From Vulcanimicrobiota bacterium (GTDB lineage Bacteria > Pseudomonadota > Gammaproteobacteria > Xanthomonadales > Rhodanobacteraceae), in the NCBI GenBank assembly GCA_903970555.1, contig CAJCJD010000180.1:1-64000 (forward strand): a stretch of 64,000 bases of DNA. Direction: 5' to 3'. Every line of letters starts with the position of its first letter. The first letter of the stretch is position 1. This document shows positions 9,484 through 19,868 of this stretch, piece by piece. The position numbers and the translations under genes are program-made. A model generated the notes under the pieces. That model worked only from the letters and a program-made list of their open reading frames with translations, did no database searches and had not been told where the DNA came from.

Positions 9484-10332
9484 ATGACAAAGTCGCTGGT
9501 CTTTTTTGCCACCTACAACGAAGCAGGCAACGTCACACCGCTATTGACCTCCATCACGGAATTCGTTCCGGATGCCGACATACTTGTTGTCGATGACAAC
9601 AGCTCCGATGGCACCGTCGAAACTATGCAGAGACTAGAGCTGCCGCAGCTCACGATATTGGTCCGCCAAGGCAAACTCGGGCTTGGCACAGCTCATCTCT
9701 TGGCTCTCGCCTACGCTCGTCATAATGACTACGACGTCATCGTCACCATGGACGGCGACTTGTCGCATGACCCTGCCGACATACCAGCACTCTTGAACGA
9801 AGTGATGCTCGGTTCCGATATAGGAGTCGGATCTCGATATATGCCCGGGGGCACCTGTGACTACACAGGCTACAGGCTCTACATCAGCAAGTTGGGCAAT
9901 ATTGCCGCACGCTATTCGCTCCGCATCAAGCTGCATGAATTCACCACCTCGTTCCGGGCGTTCAAAGTCACATCGCTGCAACGCGTCGATTTCTCGACAC
10001 TACTCGTTGGCGGCTATTCTTTTTTTCTCACTATGGTGGCTGAAGCGGCGTCGCGAGGACTTCACATCTCAGAAACGCCTATTCATTTCCACGAACGCGG
10101 CTATGGCCAATCAAAAATCCCTACGTTCGAGGCGTTTCGTGGAATCGCCAACCTAATGCGGCTCGCGCTCATTAATGTCTTTACGGCCAGCGCAACGCCG
10201 CCCGCGGAACTGACCACCTGCCCGAATTGCGAGACGGCTTTTTCTTTTGTCGAGAAGAATACCGAAAGAAATACTTCGGTTGAGAAAACGGCGCATGGTA
10301 CGTGCGTCTTTTGTGGCTTCCACACCCCATAG
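9484..10332 (+). CDS. GT2 polyprenyl-phosphate glycosyltransferase (GtrB/DPM1-like) with C-terminal zinc ribbon
   Basis: A 282-residue GT2 enzyme related to dolichol-phosphate mannose synthase and GtrB. It has FFATYNEAGNV at the N terminus, DDNSSDGT near 38, the metal-binding TMDGDLSHDP near 90 and GSRYMPGG near 118. It should load a sugar from a nucleotide donor onto undecaprenyl phosphate. Unlike GtrB it lacks the two C-terminal transmembrane helices and instead ends with a small zinc-ribbon-like module (CPNC, then CVFC about 33 residues later). The ATG at 9484 is chosen because it begins the GT2 fold; the frame is open further upstream but that part overlaps the GtrA gene. Confidence 0.85.
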   Translation: MTKSLVFFATYNEAGNVTPLLTSITEFVPDADILVVDDNSSDGTVETMQRLELPQLTILVRQGKLGLGTAHLLALAYARHNDYDVIVTMDGDLSHDPADIPALLNEVMLGSDIGVGSRYMPGGTCDYTGYRLYISKLGNIAARYSLRIKLHEFTTSFRAFKVTSLQRVDFSTLLVGGYSFFLTMVAEAASRGLHISETPIHFHERGYGQSKIPTFEAFRGIANLMRLALINVFTASATPPAELTTCPNCETAFSFVEKNTERNTSVEKTAHGTCVFCGFHTP

Positions 10333-10343
10333 CCATCACATGA

Positions 10344-12281
10344 ATGATCATCCAAGACATATCTAAGGAACATCGCATCCCCCTCCCCGCCGCCCGTGAC
10401 CTTGGCATCGTTTGGATTGTGGCTTTAGGGGTTCTCGCGGGCGTGCTCATTCCCGTAACGGGACTTCTCGCAGGGTCACAAGATGGTGATGGGATTCTTA
10501 CGGCACTAATCTCGACTCAAAAGTTGACCTGGTATTTCTGGGGACAGGATCGACTGCTCAACTTCATTCCGGCCATTGCCAGTCCTATCGCGAACATCGA
10601 GTGGAATCTTCGTCTTCAGATCTTTCTGCGGGCGTTCTTTGCCTTCCTAGCCCCGACAGGATTGCTGTATTTCTTCAATCAGTCGACAAGATTCATCGCC
10701 TTTGCAGTCGCGCTTACCAATTTCCTAATCGCGCTGACGTTTAGCTCGCAGGCATTATCCAATCTTTACGTCGAGCCGAACCCGTTTGGCACATCCCTTG
10801 TGCTACTAGCCCTTTCTCTCGCCGCCTTTCGCCAAGGGGATACGAAAGTACGCTGGGTCCTCGCATCACTTCTCGTAGGCTTTTTCGCTTACGCCACAAA
10901 CTTCGCCCTACTATCCTATTCTTTTCCGGTCATTGGCATTGCATTTTTGACGGGGACACTACCTCGCAGGCAGCTTCTAGGTTTTTTCGTCATCAATATT
11001 TTTTGCGTGATGCTCGCTTACGAGCACTCCAAGCATTTTGGGCACGGCATTACACCGTTTAACCGTCTGCACATTTCTGGAGAAGCCGTGGCCGGCGGCT
11101 ACCTCTCTGTCGCAGCAAATGTTTCATGGATGAGCCTGCTCGCACTCGGCCTTTTCGCCATCGTCTTTGGTTGTCTGGTTCATCCGCCTCATTTCATGTC
11201 AGCGCTGCTAATGATGGTGGCGTCCATTGCACTTATCGGCATTTTATCCTGCTCAATATGGACTCAAATTAACAACTATCACATTCGTTACTACATCGTG
11301 TTTGTGATTTCCTTCATTTCAGTAATCAGCTACCTTTTTTCCGTGCGGCTTTATCCAATTTTACGAAATCGAAGGCTGGATATTCCATCAAGCGCTACGC
11401 TGCTATTTGTTGAAGTAGCCTTCAAGCTTCATGGCATATCGCCTGACTATGCCCAACTTATCAACATGACTTGGCGTAATCGTTCGCGCGCGGTGGCCGA
11501 AGCAGCTGTTATCAACAGGGCTCAGCTGATCATTGGTGATTTCTGGGACGTATGGCCCGCAGTGCTCGACGCACTCACCTTATCCAGCGACGGCAAGGTT
11601 TATGGCGCGACCTTCCGCGGTGACGAACTGACTCGTCGCATACAACGCTTAGCCCAGGACGAGCACGGCATTCGAGTGATTTGCTTTCATACGACGATCG
11701 CAGCATGTGAGGATGACGCGTCAAGCGGTCTTCATGTCCAGACATCTGTTGTTCCCGGGTCAGCCAATAAGATCACCGTCGAAAACCGAGAGATGTTACT
11801 CGCAACAATGACCTTCCCTCCGCCGCACGACGTCAAGACTCTACCCCGGTTAAATGCGACGCAGGCCCGTAGCACCCTTAGCATTGCCGGTGACCCTACG
11901 TTTACGCCCGATGCGGGTACGCTTCGCATACCTGTCGAGCTCAGCAACCTGGGAACGGTTGAATTTACTTCCGAAGGCGTTCACCCGATTGATTTGGGCG
12001 TCCAACTACTTTCCACCAGTGGGAAAGTGGAAAAGGTAGATTTCATCAGAACCACGATCCCTGACATCGCACCAGGGGGCCAAGCGCTGGTGAATATCAG
12101 CGTGCCCATGACTGAGATCAGCGATCGCATCCTGCTTATCCTTCCGATACAAGAAGGCGTATCTTGGTTTGATCATTTCGGTGTAAAGGGGCTCATAATT
12201 GGACCGTTCCACGCGTGCTCAAATGACAGCCGCCCTTGGATGTGCGACGCCTCTGGCCACGCATTGCGCGCGAGCATGTAG
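10344..12281 (+). CDS. Polytopic membrane protein with C-terminal VQE-x-V-x-W-F-like domain (Gtr-type candidate)
   Basis: A 645-residue protein I cannot place in a named family. Around ten hydrophobic helices fill residues 15-345, followed by a soluble region. Residues 365-500 form an unassigned domain. Residues 535-640 form a beta-rich module (IPVELSNLG ... IAPGGQALVNISVP ... PIQEGVSWF) that clearly resembles the C-terminal modules of the membrane protein at 19869-21923 and the sulfotransferase at 24335-26008. Its position directly behind GtrA and GtrB-like genes suggests it is the third Gtr component, the GT-C enzyme that transfers the polyprenyl-linked sugar in the periplasm. That assignment is inference from context. 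Confidence 0.7.
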   Translation: MIIQDISKEHRIPLPAARDLGIVWIVALGVLAGVLIPVTGLLAGSQDGDGILTALISTQKLTWYFWGQDRLLNFIPAIASPIANIEWNLRLQIFLRAFFAFLAPTGLLYFFNQSTRFIAFAVALTNFLIALTFSSQALSNLYVEPNPFGTSLVLLALSLAAFRQGDTKVRWVLASLLVGFFAYATNFALLSYSFPVIGIAFLTGTLPRRQLLGFFVINIFCVMLAYEHSKHFGHGITPFNRLHISGEAVAGGYLSVAANVSWMSLLALGLFAIVFGCLVHPPHFMSALLMMVASIALIGILSCSIWTQINNYHIRYYIVFVISFISVISYLFSVRLYPILRNRRLDIPSSATLLFVEVAFKLHGISPDYAQLINMTWRNRSRAVAEAAVINRAQLIIGDFWDVWPAVLDALTLSSDGKVYGATFRGDELTRRIQRLAQDEHGIRVICFHTTIAACEDDASSGLHVQTSVVPGSANKITVENREMLLATMTFPPPHDVKTLPRLNATQARSTLSIAGDPTFTPDAGTLRIPVELSNLGTVEFTSEGVHPIDLGVQLLSTSGKVEKVDFIRTTIPDIAPGGQALVNISVPMTEISDRILLILPIQEGVSWFDHFGVKGLIIGPFHACSNDSRPWMCDASGHALRASM

Positions 12282-12315
12282 TGTAGCCCAGTATTTTCTG
12301 CTGATGTATTGGCGG

Positions 12316-13488
12316 TTATGCGCCTAAGATTCTGCGTGTCGCGTCCATCACTCGGCCCACATCCCCGTCAGACATTGCTGGTGACAAAGGAATGCTGACG
12401 GTCTCACGACCCAGCTTCATGGCGTTCGGCCACTGCTCTGGACGCCACGAGAATTGCTGTTGATAGTAAGGATGTTCCGGAATGGATAGGTAATGCACAC
12501 CCGTGCCGATCCGAGCCGCGTTCATCGCCTCGAGAAATTCATCACGCTCAATGCCACATTGCTTGGCATCGATCATCACCGTATAAAGATGCCGGCCGTG
12601 GCGGGTATTGCTCTGTGCCAGGGCCGGTAACGTGATCGGAAGCTGGGCAAATGCCTCATCGTAACGCTGCCATATCTCAGAGCGCCGACGCCAGTTTTGC
12701 TCGACCCGTGCAAGCTGATGCAATCCGATGGCAGCCTGTAGATCCATCATGTTGTATTTGAAACCGCACTCGACAACTTGATAGTGCTTATAACCCTTGT
12801 CGCCGAAGCGGTGCCAGGCATCCTTGCTCATACCGTGCAGCGCCAGGATGCGTGCCCGCGCCAACTGATCCTCGCTACGGCCCAGGATCATGCCGCCCTC
12901 GCCCGTCACAAGATTTTTGGTGACATAGAAACTAAAGCAACCAAAATCACCGAAGGTACCTAGCGGCCGCCCGTCGAATTCGGCCTCTACAGCGTGTGCG
13001 CAATCCTCGATGACCACAAGGTTGTGTTTGCGCGCAATGGCCATGATCTGATCCATCGCACACGGTCGCCCAGCGAAATGCACGGGCAAAATTGCACGCG
13101 TACGGGGCGTAATCGCTGCTTCGATGGCATCGGGATCGATGTTCTGCGTTAGTGGATCGACATCGGCAAGCACCGGCACGAGGCCTGCATGCAGGATCGC
13201 ATTGACGGTGGCACAAAAGGTCAGCGGTGTCGTGATGACTTCCGAGCCCGGCTCGATATCTGCCGCCAGCATGCTCACGTGCAACGCCGCGGTGCAGGAA
13301 TTGACCGCTGCAACCTGGGTGTCCTGAACGCCACGGAATGCCGCGAAATCTCGCTCGAACTGCGCAACGCGTGGCCCGGTGCCGAGCCAGCCAGAACGGA
13401 GGCATGCCACGACCTCGTCGATCTCCCCCTCATCGATCTGAGGTGCACCGAAGACCAGAAAGGGAGGCTGTGTTAGCTCTGCACTCAT
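12316..13488 (-). CDS. DegT/DnrJ/EryC1-type PLP-dependent aminotransferase
   Basis: A 390-residue aminotransferase of the sugar-nucleotide class (ArnB, QdtB, FdtB and relatives) that would transfer an amino group from glutamate to a keto-sugar nucleotide. Typical features are GSGWLGTGPRV-like N-terminal region, NSCTAALHVSM, TPLTFCAT, VIEDCAHAVEAEFDG (cofactor-ring Asp) and the PLP-lysine in FYVTKNLVTGEGG near residue 190. The ATG at 13488 is preferred; an upstream TTG at 13509 is also possible. It follows cysNC by 27 bp and is probably the last gene of the cysD-cysNC operon. No matching keto-sugar synthase lies beside it; RfbB at 52405 could supply the dTDP-keto sugar. Confidence 0.88.
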   Translation of the reverse strand: MSAELTQPPFLVFGAPQIDEGEIDEVVACLRSGWLGTGPRVAQFERDFAAFRGVQDTQVAAVNSCTAALHVSMLAADIEPGSEVITTPLTFCATVNAILHAGLVPVLADVDPLTQNIDPDAIEAAITPRTRAILPVHFAGRPCAMDQIMAIARKHNLVVIEDCAHAVEAEFDGRPLGTFGDFGCFSFYVTKNLVTGEGGMILGRSEDQLARARILALHGMSKDAWHRFGDKGYKHYQVVECGFKYNMMDLQAAIGLHQLARVEQNWRRRSEIWQRYDEAFAQLPITLPALAQSNTRHGRHLYTVMIDAKQCGIERDEFLEAMNAARIGTGVHYLSIPEHPYYQQQFSWRPEQWPNAMKLGRETVSIPLSPAMSDGDVGRVMDATRRILGA

Positions 13489-13515
13489 ATCGACATCGGC
13501 ACCCGGCAATGCTGC

Positions 13516-15372
13516 TTAGTGATTCGCATGTAACAACACGCGCTTGGCAAGTCGCTCCACCATCGCCTCAAGCTCCGTCCCTCGCGTGCGCAGATGCACT
13601 TCCGGCGTTTCCGGCACTTCATAGGGTGAATCGATACCCGTGAAATTGCTGATCTCGCCCGCACGCGCCTTACGATAAAGGCCTTTCGGATCGCGCCGCT
13701 CGCACTCTTCCAACGGCGTATCCACGAATACCTCGATGAACTCGCCATCAGAGAACAAACTACGAGCAAATTCGCGTTCGCCGCGAAATGGCGAAATGAC
13801 ACAAACCAGCACGATCAACCCGGCATCGACCATCAGGTGTGCCACTTCGGCCACACGGCGTACGTTCTCGACGCGCGCCTCGGCTGTGAACCCAAGATCA
13901 CGATTCAGGCCGTGGCGAAGATTATCGCCATCCAGAAGGTAGGTGTGGTAACCGAGCGCACTCAGACGCCGTTCCAGCAAGTTGGCAATGGTCGATTTGC
14001 CAGCGCCGGACAAACCGGTGAACCACAAACAACGTGGCTGCTGCCCCTTGCTTCCCGCACGTACTTGCTTATCGATGTCCAAGTGCTGCCAGTGCACATT
14101 GGTCGCGCGGTGCAGCGCGAAGTCGAGCATGCCGCAAGCCACTGTGGCATTGTTCTGCCGATCGATGAGGATGAAGCCGCCGAGCGCGGGATTAGTCGCG
14201 TAGGCTTCGAATGCGATCGGATGATCGAGATCGATGTTGCAATAGCCCACTTCGTTCAATTGCAGACGATGCGCGGCCAAACTAGCCTGCGTATTCACGT
14301 CAACTTTGTGCTTAATCGATGTGACGCGCGCATTGACAACTTTGGCTCCGATCTTCAGCCAGTAGCCACGGTTAGGAAGCAATGGCTCGTCGCCCATCCA
14401 TAACAGATGCGCAGCGAATTGATCGGCCTCCGGCGCTGGGCGCGCGGCGTCCGCGATCACATCGCCACGGCTGATGTCCACCTCGCGATCCAAGGTCAAC
14501 GTTACCGCTTGGCCCGCATGTGCTTGTGGCAGATCACCGTCCGCCGTCACGATGCGTGCGATGCGCGCGCGATGCGCGCCGGGCTGCACCACGATTTCGT
14601 CACCGGCCCTCACGCGGCCACCGCAGATGGTGCCCGCATAGCCACGGAAAGACTGGTCCGGACGATTGACCCATTGCACCGGCATGCGAAAATCGGTGGC
14701 CTCAAGCGGCTCGATACTGATGGTTTCAAGCAGGTCTAGCAGTGTCGGCCCGACGTACCATGGCATGTGGCTGGAAGCAGCGCCAACGTTGTCACCGCTC
14801 AACGCAGCAACCGGTAGCGCGTGAACGGCCATAATACCTAGCTGCTCGGCCAGATCGGCGTAGGCCACCCTTATCGAATCGTAGATGTCTTTTTTGTAAT
14901 CGACGAGATCCATCTTGTTGACTGCAAGAATGATCTTTCGTATGCCCAGTAACGCGCAGATGTAGGTATGCCGGCGTGTCTGTGCAAGCAAGCCCTTGCG
15001 CGCGTCCACCAACACCACTGCCAGATCTGCGTGCGACGCGCCGGTCGCCATATTGCGCGTGTACTGCTCATGCCCCGGGCAATCTGCGACGACATAGCTG
15101 CGCCGTGCGCTATGGAAATAACGGTAAGCCACGTCGATGGTAATGCCCTGCTGGCGCTCCGCATCGAGGCCGTCCGTCAACAATGAAAAATCCAGCGCAT
15201 CGCCACGTGGATATTGCCTGAGGCTATCGCGTCGCAGAGCCTCGACCTGATCATCCGGCAGCATGCCTGCATCGTACAAAAGCCGACCGAGCAGCGTGCT
15301 CTTGCCATCATCAACGCTACCGCAGGTGATGAAACGCAGCAGGCTGCGCGCTGGAAAATCGATAGCAGTCAT
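13516..15372 (-). CDS. cysN: Bifunctional sulfate adenylyltransferase subunit 1 / adenylylsulfate kinase (CysN-CysC)
   Basis: A 618-residue fusion. The N-terminal GTPase part (CysN) has G1 [17 protein letters not shown] (G3) and NKMDLVD (G4), driving ATP sulfurylase in complex with CysD. The C-terminal part (from about 440) is an APS kinase with P-loop [19 protein letters not shown] and the FTGIDSPYE motif, so the protein makes PAPS. Its ATG shares one base with the cysD stop, indicating coupling. PAPS serves sulfate reduction generally, but the locus lacks cysH/cysIJ and contains two sulfotransferases, so a role in glycan sulfation is likely. Confidence 0.96.
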   Translation of the reverse strand: MTAIDFPARSLLRFITCGSVDDGKSTLLGRLLYDAGMLPDDQVEALRRDSLRQYPRGDALDFSLLTDGLDAERQQGITIDVAYRYFHSARRSYVVADCPGHEQYTRNMATGASHADLAVVLVDARKGLLAQTRRHTYICALLGIRKIILAVNKMDLVDYKKDIYDSIRVAYADLAEQLGIMAVHALPVAALSGDNVGAASSHMPWYVGPTLLDLLETISIEPLEATDFRMPVQWVNRPDQSFRGYAGTICGGRVRAGDEIVVQPGAHRARIARIVTADGDLPQAHAGQAVTLTLDREVDISRGDVIADAARPAPEADQFAAHLLWMGDEPLLPNRGYWLKIGAKVVNARVTSIKHKVDVNTQASLAAHRLQLNEVGYCNIDLDHPIAFEAYATNPALGGFILIDRQNNATVACGMLDFALHRATNVHWQHLDIDKQVRAGSKGQQPRCLWFTGLSGAGKSTIANLLERRLSALGYHTYLLDGDNLRHGLNRDLGFTAEARVENVRRVAEVAHLMVDAGLIVLVCVISPFRGEREFARSLFSDGEFIEVFVDTPLEECERRDPKGLYRKARAGEISNFTGIDSPYEVPETPEVHLRTRGTELEAMVERLAKRVLLHANH

Positions 15373-16277
15373 CAGAAATAGCCTTCCTGCTTCTTGCGCT
15401 CCATCGAAGCAGAAGGATCGTGGTCGATGACCCGCCCCTGGCGCTCGGACGAACGCGACTCAACCATTTCAGCAATGACTTCATCCAGCGTACTTGCAGT
15501 GGACTCGACCGCACCCGTCAATGGATAACAACCAAGCGTACGGAAGCGCACCATGCGCAGCTCAACTTTCTCGCCGTCGCGCAACGTAAAGCGATCGTCA
15601 TCGACCATGATCAACGCACCATCGCGTGATACGACCGGACGCTCCTTGGCGAAGTAAAGTGGCACGACGGGAATCCCTTCGCGCCGGATGTAGTGCCAAA
15701 CATCCATCTCCGTCCAATTGGACATGGGGAATACACGCACGCTCTCATCTTTGTGGATGTAAGTGTTGTAGAGGTTCCACAACTCCGGGCGCTGGCGCTT
15801 TGGATCCCAGCGGTGCTGAGCATTACGAAAGGAGAAGACGCGCTCCTTGGCACGCGATTTCTCCTCGTCGCGGCGTGCGCCGCCAATGGCAGCGTCGAAT
15901 CCGTATTTGTCGAGCGCCTGCTTGAGTGCGGCCGTCTTCATCACGTCGGTGTGCACGGCTGCTCCATGGACCAAAGGCGAGATGCCTTGCCGCACACCAT
16001 CCTCATTGATATGCACCAGGAGCTGAACTCCACCGGAGGCGGCCACCTGGTCTCGAAACGAGATCATCTCGCGAAACTTCCAAGTGGTGTCCACGTGCAG
16101 CAGCGGGATAGGAGGACGCGCTGGGTAGAAAGCCTTTCGCAGCAGGTGCAGCAATACCGACGAGTCCTTGCCGATCGAGTACAGCATGACCGGGCGCTGG
16201 AAGCCTGCCGCCACCTCGCGAAAGATGTGGATGCTTTCGGCTTCCAGTTTGTCCAGGTGACCTGAAAATGAACTCAT
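15372..16277 (-). CDS. cysD: Sulfate adenylyltransferase subunit 2
   Basis: A 301-residue catalytic subunit of ATP sulfurylase that forms APS from ATP and sulfate with CysN. The PP-loop [12 protein letters not shown], the segment [15 protein letters not shown] and the C-terminal [16 protein letters not shown] are all diagnostic. The ATG at 16277 is preferred because GGAAG lies just upstream and the length matches E. coli CysD; an ATG eight codons earlier (16301) has no ribosome binding site. It is first in the minus-strand cysD-cysNC-aminotransferase operon and divergent from ugd. Confidence 0.97.
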   Translation of the reverse strand: MSSFSGHLDKLEAESIHIFREVAAGFQRPVMLYSIGKDSSVLLHLLRKAFYPARPPIPLLHVDTTWKFREMISFRDQVAASGGVQLLVHINEDGVRQGISPLVHGAAVHTDVMKTAALKQALDKYGFDAAIGGARRDEEKSRAKERVFSFRNAQHRWDPKRQRPELWNLYNTYIHKDESVRVFPMSNWTEMDVWHYIRREGIPVVPLYFAKERPVVSRDGALIMVDDDRFTLRDGEKVELRMVRFRTLGCYPLTGAVESTASTLDEVIAEMVESRSSERQGRVIDHDPSASMERKKQEGYF

Positions 16278-16656
16278 CTGGCTTCCGCAGGTGAATGACA
16301 TCGAATTTTGCCACGACTCGCCAGATATGGTGGTAGGCCATTCGCATCGGAATAGAGAAGAGAAATTCGCCCGCTCGTCACGATTGGAGTGGGTCCTGGC
16401 CCAGGCTCAAGCCTTGACCCACTATTCACGCTGGAGGCCTCCTCCCCGCATACATGCCTGGCGGACCGGCTTTCGGTAGGGAAGGGCCTGAACAGTCTTC
16501 GTATAAACTTTCGTCCAGACGCCGAACGCACCTATCGAACCTGCAGATATTGCCCACAGAAATCTACAAATATGGCATGCTCAACAACGATTTGTGCAGA
16601 CTGAGGGGCTGTCTGTACATTTGTAACACAGCCACATATAGCCACCAGGGAATCAA
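16278..16656. promoter_or_regulatory. Divergent intergenic region, cysD / ugd
   Basis: About 380 bp between the divergent cysD and ugd starts, so it must carry promoters in both directions. It is A+T richer close to ugd. AGGGAA lies shortly before the ugd ATG as ribosome binding site. I could not define promoter hexamers or a CysB site with confidence, and see no gene in it. Confidence 0.45.
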
Positions 16657-17979
16657 ATGAAAGTAACAGTAATCGGATCAGGCTACGTGGGCTTGGTCAC
16701 GGGCGCCTGCCTATCGGAGATGGGAAATGACGTCCTCTGCTTCGATGTCGACCGCAAGAAAATCGACCTGCTGAACAACGGCGGCGTGCCGATCCATGAG
16801 CCCGGGCTCGCGGAACTGATTCATCGCAACGTCGCTGCGGGCCGCCTGCAGTTCAACACCGATCCGATTGCTGCCGCTGCCCATGGGGTCCTCCAGTTCA
16901 TTGCCGTCGGCACCCCCCCCGATGAAGACGGATCTGCGGATCTCAAATACGTGCTCGCGGCGGCGAAAAGTATCGGCCAGCACATGAACGAATATAAGGT
17001 CGTGGTCGACAAATCCACGGTGCCGGTCGGCACGGCGGACAAGGTGACCGCGGCAATCGCCGACGAACTGGCTCAGCGCGGGGTCGAAATTCCCTACACG
17101 GTTGTCTCGAATCCCGAGTTCCTCAAGGAAGGTGCGGCCATCGAAGACTTCATGAGCCCCGATCGCGTCGTGATCGGCTCGGAGGAACCTCGCGCCATCG
17201 AGCTGATGCGCGCGTTGTATGCCCCCTACGTGCGCAACCACGAGCGGTTCCTGGTGATGAACACGCGCTCGGCCGAGCTGACCAAGTATGCGGCCAACTC
17301 GATGTTGGCCACCCGCATCAGCTTCATGAATGAGCTTGCTGAACTGGCGGAACACACGGGCGCGGACATCGAGTCCGTTCGCCTGGGGATCGGATCGGAT
17401 TCCCGTATCGGCTATTCGTTCTTGTATGCCGGATGTGGCTACGGCGGCTCGTGCTTTCCCAAGGACGTCAAGGCGCTCATCAAAACCGCCAACGGCTATG
17501 GGCACTCCCTAGGCATCCTCAGTGCGGTCGAGGAGGCAAACAACCGGCAGAAGCATCTGCTCGCCAAGAAGGCAAAATCAGCACTCGGCGGTCATTTGAG
17601 TGGCCGACATTTCGCCCTATGGGGCCTGGCATTCAAGCCCAACACAGACGATATGCGAGAAGCGGCAAGCCGCGAAATCATTGCCGACCTGCTCGCCGAG
17701 GGCGCCACCGTCACTGCCTACGACCCGGTTGCCGTGGAAGAGGCGCAGCGCATCTACCAGGGCGAGAAACGCATCACTTTTACCAACCATCCGCTGGCAG
17801 CGTGTCAGGGCGCCGATGCCCTGCTTATCGCTACGGAATGGAAAGAATTCCGCAATCCCGACTTTGATGCGATCAAGAACAAGCTGCGTCAACCGATCAT
17901 TATTGACGGGCGGAATTTGTACAGCCCGGCGGCCATTCGGCAGCTGGGTTTCACCTATCACTCCATCGGTCGACACTGA
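16657..17979 (+). CDS. ugd: UDP-glucose 6-dehydrogenase
   Basis: Oxidises UDP-glucose to UDP-glucuronate with two NAD+. The 440-residue protein begins [21 protein letters not shown]-type Rossmann motif, has [10 protein letters not shown] near 122, [11 protein letters not shown] near 156 and the catalytic-cysteine segment [12 protein letters not shown] near 262. Length is typical for bacterial Ugd. It is followed after 15 bp by UDP-glucuronate decarboxylase, its natural partner for making UDP-xylose. Confidence 0.97.
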   Translation: MKVTVIGSGYVGLVTGACLSEMGNDVLCFDVDRKKIDLLNNGGVPIHEPGLAELIHRNVAAGRLQFNTDPIAAAAHGVLQFIAVGTPPDEDGSADLKYVLAAAKSIGQHMNEYKVVVDKSTVPVGTADKVTAAIADELAQRGVEIPYTVVSNPEFLKEGAAIEDFMSPDRVVIGSEEPRAIELMRALYAPYVRNHERFLVMNTRSAELTKYAANSMLATRISFMNELAELAEHTGADIESVRLGIGSDSRIGYSFLYAGCGYGGSCFPKDVKALIKTANGYGHSLGILSAVEEANNRQKHLLAKKAKSALGGHLSGRHFALWGLAFKPNTDDMREAASREIIADLLAEGATVTAYDPVAVEEAQRIYQGEKRITFTNHPLAACQGADALLIATEWKEFRNPDFDAIKNKLRQPIIIDGRNLYSPAAIRQLGFTYHSIGRH

Positions 17980-17994
17980 GAGCACGATCCGGAC

Positions 17995-18948
17995 ATGAGC
18001 TATCAACAAGCCCCCAAAGTACTTGTCACCGGCGGAGCCGGTTTCCTCGGATCTCACCTTTGCGACCGATTGATCGCGCGCGGCGAAGATGTATTGTGTG
18101 TCGACAACTTCTACACCGGCAGCAAGCGTAACGTCGATCAACTGATCGACCATCATCGCTTCGAGCTGATGCGGCATGACGTTACCTTTCCGCTCTACGT
18201 CGAGGTCAATCGCATCTTCAACCTGGCGTGCCCGGCCTCTCCCATTCACTACCAGCACGATCCGGTGCAGACGACCAAGACTAGCGTGCACGGCGCTATC
18301 AACATGCTGGGCCTGGCCAAGCGCGTCGGCGCGCGGATTCTTCAAGCGTCCACCAGCGAGGTCTACGGCGATCCGGAAGTGCATCCGCAAACGGAAGAAT
18401 ACTGGGGCCGCGTCAATCCCATAGGCATTCGCAGTTGCTACGACGAAGGCAAGCGCTGCGCCGAAACGCTGTTCTTCGATTACCGTCGCCAGCACAATCT
18501 TGAAATCAAGGTCGTACGCATCTTCAACACCTACGGCCCTCGCATGCATCCCCATGATGGCCGGGTGGTGAGCAACTTCATTGTGCAGGCACTGCAGGGC
18601 GAAGACATCACGATCTATGGCGATGGTAGCCAGACGCGCAGCTTCTGCTATGTCGACGATCTGGTCGAGGCGATGCTACGCACCATGGATACGGCCGCCG
18701 AATTCACCGGCCCGGTAAACATAGGCAATCCGGGTGAATTCACCATGATCGAACTCGCCGAACTAGTGCTGCGCCTGACGGGTAGCAAGTCAAAGCTGGT
18801 GCGTCAGCCGCTTCCACAAGACGACCCCAAGCAACGCCAACCGGACATCTCACTTGCCAAGTCGGCCCTGGGCTGGGAGCCCAAGGTATCGCTTGAGGAT
18901 GGACTCAAAGAAACCATCGCTTACTTCAAAAGGCTGCTGCAGGCATGA
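17995..18948 (+). CDS. UDP-glucuronate decarboxylase (UDP-xylose synthase)
   Basis: Extended short-chain dehydrogenase of 317 residues that converts UDP-glucuronate to UDP-xylose. NAD-binding [10 protein letters not shown] near 14, the UXS-typical [12 protein letters not shown] near 79, [14 protein letters not shown] near 120 and the YDEGK catalytic pair near 148 are present. The family-typical late segment [13 protein letters not shown] is also seen. It lacks any membrane anchor. It overlaps the next GT2 gene by ATGA. Xylose is known in Xanthomonas O-antigens, consistent with use here. Confidence 0.95.
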   Translation: MSYQQAPKVLVTGGAGFLGSHLCDRLIARGEDVLCVDNFYTGSKRNVDQLIDHHRFELMRHDVTFPLYVEVNRIFNLACPASPIHYQHDPVQTTKTSVHGAINMLGLAKRVGARILQASTSEVYGDPEVHPQTEEYWGRVNPIGIRSCYDEGKRCAETLFFDYRRQHNLEIKVVRIFNTYGPRMHPHDGRVVSNFIVQALQGEDITIYGDGSQTRSFCYVDDLVEAMLRTMDTAAEFTGPVNIGNPGEFTMIELAELVLRLTGSKSKLVRQPLPQDDPKQRQPDISLAKSALGWEPKVSLEDGLKETIAYFKRLLQA

Positions 18949-19634
18949 AACTCTCCGTCGTCATCCCCTGCTATAACGAGGAAAAGACGATTCGAACCAT
19001 CGTTGATGCCGTGAGCGCCTCGCCGTACGAATTCAAGGAAATCATCATCGTCGACGATTGTTCGCGCGATAACACCCGCGCGATCCTCGAAAGTGAGGTC
19101 GCCCCCCTGGTCGACAAAATCCTGTATCACGAGGTCAACCAGGGAAAGGGCGCGGCACTGCGTACAGGCATCCTGGCTGCGACTGGCGATATCGTCGTCA
19201 TCCAGGATGCGGACTTGGAATACGACCCTAACGAATACCCGCTTCTCGTGGAGCCCATACTTAATGACAAAGCTGACGTCGTGTTCGGCTCCCGCTTCAT
19301 GGGTGGGCAGCCGCATCGGGTGCTCTATTTTTGGCATCGCGTGGGCAACGGTCTCCTGACCCTGCTCTCCAACATGTTCACCAACTTGGACCTCAGCGAT
19401 ATGGAGACCTGCTACAAGGTCTTTCGCAGGGAGATCATCCAAGGTATTTCCATCGAGGAAAACCGGTTCGGCTTTGAGCCTGAAATCACCGCCAAAATCG
19501 CCAAGACGCGGTGTCGCATCTACGAAGTGGGCATTTCCTATTACGGACGCACCTACGAGGAAGGTAAAAAAATCGGCTGGAAGGATGGCTTTCGCGCGCT
19601 CTACTGCATCGTGAAATACAACCTGTTTCGATGA
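18945..19634 (+). CDS. GT2 polyprenyl-phosphate glycosyltransferase (DPM1-like)
   Basis: A compact 229-residue GT2 enzyme without transmembrane helices, related to dolichol-phosphate mannose synthase: [32 protein letters not shown], the metal site [10 protein letters not shown] near 83, GSRFMGG and [10 protein letters not shown]. It should form undecaprenyl-phosphate-sugar at the cytoplasmic face. It is translationally coupled to UDP-xylose synthase (ATGA), so UDP-xylose is a reasonable donor guess. The GT-C-like membrane protein at 19869 could use its product. Confidence 0.88.
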   Translation: MKLSVVIPCYNEEKTIRTIVDAVSASPYEFKEIIIVDDCSRDNTRAILESEVAPLVDKILYHEVNQGKGAALRTGILAATGDIVVIQDADLEYDPNEYPLLVEPILNDKADVVFGSRFMGGQPHRVLYFWHRVGNGLLTLLSNMFTNLDLSDMETCYKVFRREIIQGISIEENRFGFEPEITAKIAKTRCRIYEVGISYYGRTYEEGKKIGWKDGFRALYCIVKYNLFR

Positions 19635-19691
19635 AGTCCGCCCGTTTCTCGTTCGAGGGCGAAAGTATGGCCGCCCTTCAATTGCGTCTAC

Positions 19692-19835
19692 TTACCTTTT
19701 TGTCGATGGTTCCCAGGCCGCTAGCGTCTTGAGCTCCCTGGCAACCTCCGCACTGCCGTAAAAGACGCAATCGGCACCCCATGCCCTGACCGCGCCCTGA
19801 CGGCCCTTCTCGGGGTAGACCTGACCAGGCAACAT
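19692..19835 (-). pseudogene. Remnant of an unidentified minus-strand coding sequence
   Basis: On the minus strand 47 codons read MLPGQVYPEKGRQGAV and continue as AWGADCVFYGSAEVAREL to a TAA. The residue pattern looks like protein rather than a chance frame, but a stop codon lies three codons before the ATG and nothing related continues upstream. It is best read as the C-terminal scrap of a lost gene. I do not recognise the family. Confidence 0.35.
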
Positions 19836-19868
19836 GAGCGCATGACGCGCTCACCAAGGGAAATAAAG

